From positions 1 through 8,072 of the forward strand of contig JAPFFX010000225.1 of assembly GCA_026645375.1 (NCBI GenBank): a stretch of 8,072 bases of DNA, given 5' to 3'. A program made the translations under genes and the position numbers. This DNA is from Citricoccus sp. WCRC_4 (lineage in GTDB: Bacteria; Actinomycetota; Actinomycetes; Actinomycetales; Micrococcaceae). Positions 6,176 to 8,072 of this stretch are shown in pieces. How positions within the stretch are numbered: the stretch's first letter is position 1; each line of letters starts with the position of its first letter. The notes under the pieces were generated by a model, which was not told the origin of the DNA, did not search any database, and saw only the letters and a program-made list of their open reading frames with translations.

Positions 6176-6475
6176 GTGGCGCAGAAAGTAGAAGTGGTCT
6201 TGGTTGATGATCTAGACGGAACACCGGCCGACGAGACCCTCCAGTTCGCCTTGGACGGCCGGCACTACGAGATCGACCTCTCGTCCGAGCACGCGAAGGA
6301 GTTGCGGTCCACGCTCAAGCCCTACCTCCGCAAGGCCCGGGCCGTGGCCCCGCCGACCCCGGGGAACGAGGCCGCCAAGATCCGCGAGTGGGCCGCCGAC
6401 AACGGCTACGAGGTCTCCCAGCGCGGCCGGTTGCACCGGGACATCGTCGAGGCCTACCGCAACGCCAAGAAGTGA
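6176..6475 (+). CDS. lsr2: Lsr2, nucleoid-associated xenogeneic silencer
   Basis: Lsr2 is the actinobacterial counterpart of H-NS: it oligomerises, bridges AT-rich DNA and silences acquired genes. GTG 6176 was chosen because it gives the standard MAQKVEVVLVDDLDG start and GAAGGGG (6162-6168) is 7 nt upstream; ATG 6170 would be only 1 nt from that site. The product has 99 aa, shorter than the roughly 112 of mycobacterial Lsr2. Residues 1-60 are the dimerisation domain (PADETLQFALDGRHYEIDLS). A short Pro-containing linker follows at about 61-70. The DNA-binding domain carries IREWAADNGYEVSQRGRL with the AT-hook-like R83-G84-R85 and ends DIVEAYRNAKK. All functional parts are present; the shortness lies mostly in the linker. 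It precedes clpC, as in mycobacteria. Confidence 0.95.
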   Translation: MAQKVEVVLVDDLDGTPADETLQFALDGRHYEIDLSSEHAKELRSTLKPYLRKARAVAPPTPGNEAAKIREWAADNGYEVSQRGRLHRDIVEAYRNAKK

Positions 6476-6523
6476 GGCTGGGCGGCGCGCAGGCCTGACG
6501 CGGCCGGGGCCCCGGACCGGCGA

Positions 6524-6559
6524 CGGGCGGTTGTTCTCCCTATGGCGAACAGCCGCCCG
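6524..6559 (+). promoter_or_regulatory. Long inverted repeat, ClgR-like operator and/or lsr2 terminator
   Basis: Arms 6524-6539 and 6544-6559 pair over 16 positions around a CTAT loop, with one mismatch (6537/6546) and one G-T pair. The inner part is GTTCTCC/GGCGAAC. On the minus strand it reads GTTCGCC-N5-GAG, one base from the Streptomyces ClgR pattern as I recall it (GTTCGCY-N5-GCG). ClgR activates clp genes in actinobacteria. The centre lies about 48 nt before the predicted clpC start point, a normal activator position. The outer GC arms could also end lsr2 transcripts; no U-run follows. A 12-bp palindrome (6504-6515) lies upstream. Confidence 0.5.
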
Positions 6560-6575
6560 AACTCGTCCCCCGGTG

Positions 6576-6583
6576 CGTAGCAT
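6576..6583 (+). promoter_or_regulatory. -10 box for clpC
   Basis: CGTAGCAT contains TAGCAT (6578-6583), matching TANNNT and sharing the CGTAG start of the panC and lysS boxes. Transcription would begin near 6590, giving a leader of about 23 nt that includes the AGGAG at 6601-6605. The -35 region (around 6555-6560) lacks a consensus, as expected for an activator-dependent promoter. Confidence 0.5.
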
Positions 6584-6612
6584 CGGAGGCACAGTCAGCG
6601 AGGAGTGTGCCC

Positions 6613-8072
6613 ATGTTTGAGAGATTCACGGACCGTGCCCGGCGGGTGGTGGTACTCGCGCAGGAAGAGGCGCGGATGCTCAACCACAGCTACATCGGTA
6701 CCGAGCACATCCTGCTCGGCCTGATCCACGAGGGCGAGGGAGTGGCCGCCAAGGCCCTCGAGTCGCTCAGCATCTCCCTGGGGGCCGTGCGCGAGCAGGT
6801 CCAGGAGATCATCGGCCAGGGCCAGCAGACGCCCTCGGGCCACATCCCCTTCACGCCGCGCGCCAAGAAGGTCCTCGAGCTGTCGCTGCGCGAGGCCCTC
6901 CAGCTGGGCCACAACTACATCGGCACGGAGCACATCCTGCTCGGCCTCATCCGCGAGGGCGAGGGCGTCGCCGCCCAGGTCCTCGTGAAGCTCGGCGCGG
7001 ACCTGAACCGCGTCCGCCAGACCGTCATCCAGCTGCTGTCCGGCTACCAGGGCGGTGCCGGCGGCAAGGAGACCGCGGGAGCCGGTGTGTCCTCCGGCGG
7101 CCAGTCCGAGGGCGCCCCCGCGGGCTCCGTGGTCCTGGACCAGTTCGGCCGCAACCTCACCGCCGCTGCCCGCGAGGGCAAGCTGGACCCGGTGATCGGC
7201 CGCGCCCAGGAGATGGAGCGGGTCATGCAGGTGCTGTCCCGCCGCACCAAGAACAACCCGGTCCTCATCGGGGAGCCCGGCGTCGGCAAGACCGCCGTCG
7301 TCGAGGGCCTCGCGCAGGACATCGTGCGCGGCGACGTGCCCGAGACGCTCAAGGACAAGCAGCTCTACACGCTCGACCTCGGCAGCCTCGTCGCCGGCAG
7401 CCGCTACCGCGGTGACTTCGAGGAGCGGCTGAAGAAGGTCCTGAAGGAGATCCGCACCCGCGGCGACATCATCCTGTTCATCGACGAGATCCACACCCTC
7501 GTGGGTGCGGGTGCCGCCGAGGGCGCCATCGACGCCGCCAGCATCCTCAAGCCGATGCTGGCCCGCGGCGAGCTGCAGACGATCGGCGCCACGACGCTCG
7601 ACGAGTACCGCAAGCACCTGGAGAAGGACGCCGCGCTCGAGCGCCGCTTCCAGCCGATCCAGGTCGCCGAGCCCACGCTGGCCCACGCGATCGAGATCCT
7701 CACGGGGCTGCGCGACCGCTACGAGGCGCACCACCGGGTGTCCATCACCGACGGCGCCCTCGTCGCCGCGGCGAACATGGCCGACCGGTACGTCAACGAC
7801 CGCTTCCTGCCGGACAAGGCGATCGACCTCATCGACGAGGCGGGCGCCCGACTGCGCATCCGCCGGATGACCGCGCCGCCGGACCTGCGCGAGTTCGACG
7901 AGCGCATCGCGTCCGTCGTGCGCGAGAAGGAGTCGGCGATCGACGGGCAGGACTTCGAGAAGGCCGCGCGCCTGCGCGACGACGAGAAGAACCTGCGCGC
8001 CGAGAAGGCCAAGCGGGAGGCCGAGTGGAAGTCCGGTGACATGGACGTCATCGCCGAGGTCGACGAGGAGCT
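6613..8072 (+). CDS. clpC: ClpC, Hsp100 AAA+ unfoldase of the Clp protease (3' end missing)
   Basis: ClpC unfolds proteins and feeds them to ClpP1P2; it is essential in mycobacteria. ATG 6613 follows AGGAG (6601-6605) with 7-nt spacing and gives MFERFTDRARRVVVLAQEEA, the canonical start. Two Clp-N repeats each contain NHSYIGTEHILLGLI or HNYIGTEHILLGLI. A Gly-rich linker leads into AAA+ domain 1 with Walker A G220-EPGVGKT (K226), pore loop SRYRG (Y265), Walker B ILFID291-E292, sensor GATTLDEYRK and arginine finger ERRFQ. The middle domain is present, with a UVR motif around 431-466 (DFEKAARLRDDEK, D447 onward). The frame is open to the edge, about 486 codons; the second AAA+ domain lies beyond. 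Sequence is close to M. tuberculosis ClpC1. Confidence 0.97.
   Translation, partial: MFERFTDRARRVVVLAQEEARMLNHSYIGTEHILLGLIHEGEGVAAKALESLSISLGAVREQVQEIIGQGQQTPSGHIPFTPRAKKVLELSLREALQLGHNYIGTEHILLGLIREGEGVAAQVLVKLGADLNRVRQTVIQLLSGYQGGAGGKETAGAGVSSGGQSEGAPAGSVVLDQFGRNLTAAAREGKLDPVIGRAQEMERVMQVLSRRTKNNPVLIGEPGVGKTAVVEGLAQDIVRGDVPETLKDKQLYTLDLGSLVAGSRYRGDFEERLKKVLKEIRTRGDIILFIDEIHTLVGAGAAEGAIDAASILKPMLARGELQTIGATTLDEYRKHLEKDAALERRFQPIQVAEPTLAHAIEILTGLRDRYEAHHRVSITDGALVAAANMADRYVNDRFLPDKAIDLIDEAGARLRIRRMTAPPDLREFDERIASVVREKESAIDGQDFEKAARLRDDEKNLRAEKAKREAEWKSGDMDVIAEVDEE

Noticed and set aside
5970..6224. Minus-strand 84-codon frame before lsr2
   Set aside because: It overlaps the lsr2 5' end and control repeats, and no convincing ribosome site or domain is seen.
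6595..7734. Minus-strand frame of 379 codons over clpC
   Set aside because: Antisense to a highly conserved ClpC region; composition is that of a shadow frame.
1..8072. CRISPR arrays, tRNA or rRNA genes, insertion sequences, phage genes or defence systems
   Set aside because: I saw no regularly spaced repeats, RNA-gene motifs, transposase-like proteins or terminal inverted repeats; the window is mostly housekeeping genes.

Overview
The window is about 70% G+C or higher, with strong G/C bias at third codon positions, GTG starts and CGTAGNNT-type -10 boxes. It carries Lsr2, a nucleoid protein restricted to Actinobacteria, beside clpC. Protein similarity and gene order point to a high-GC actinobacterium, probably Micrococcaceae-like (Micrococcus/Kocuria/Citricoccus/Arthrobacter relatives); the genus cannot be fixed from the sequence alone. 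All supported genes lie on the + strand. The long minus-strand open frames are GC-bias shadows.

Layout: 1-45, probable tail of an upstream gene, overlapping by ATGA; 42-689, a DUF3618 protein with one membrane segment and a LEA-like helical tail; 690-787, a hairpin and a -10 box right up against the panC start; 788-1795, panC (pantothenate synthetase); 1796-1967, a GC hairpin and weak promoter; 1968-4100, a cytosolic M13 zinc metallopeptidase with an extra Gly/Ala-rich loop; 4105-4110, a -10 box that appears to make lysS leaderless; 4119-5675, lysS (class II lysyl-tRNA synthetase); 5675-5938, a small membrane protein joined to lysS by a TGATG overlap; 5939-6175, an AT-richer regulatory region with repeats and palindromes; 6176-6475, lsr2; 6476-6612, a long inverted repeat resembling a ClgR operator, then a -10 box; 6613 to the window end, clpC, cut off after about 486 codons.

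The panC...lysS-lsr2-clpC order is an old actinobacterial block. In Mycobacterium tuberculosis it runs panC-panD-coaX-Rv3599c-lysS-lsr2-clpC1. Here panD and coaX are absent between panC and lysS, and an M13 peptidase gene stands there instead. A small lysS-coupled membrane protein is inserted before lsr2. The genes are mainly housekeeping: CoA precursor synthesis, lysine charging, xenogeneic silencing/nucleoid structure and regulated proteolysis. The less ordinary material is in the control regions: two matching leaderless-type promoters, a GAAC-N4-GTTC palindrome inside an ECF-like promoter before lsr2, and a near-palindromic GTTC...GAAC site before clpC. I did not find a convincing new multi-gene system.
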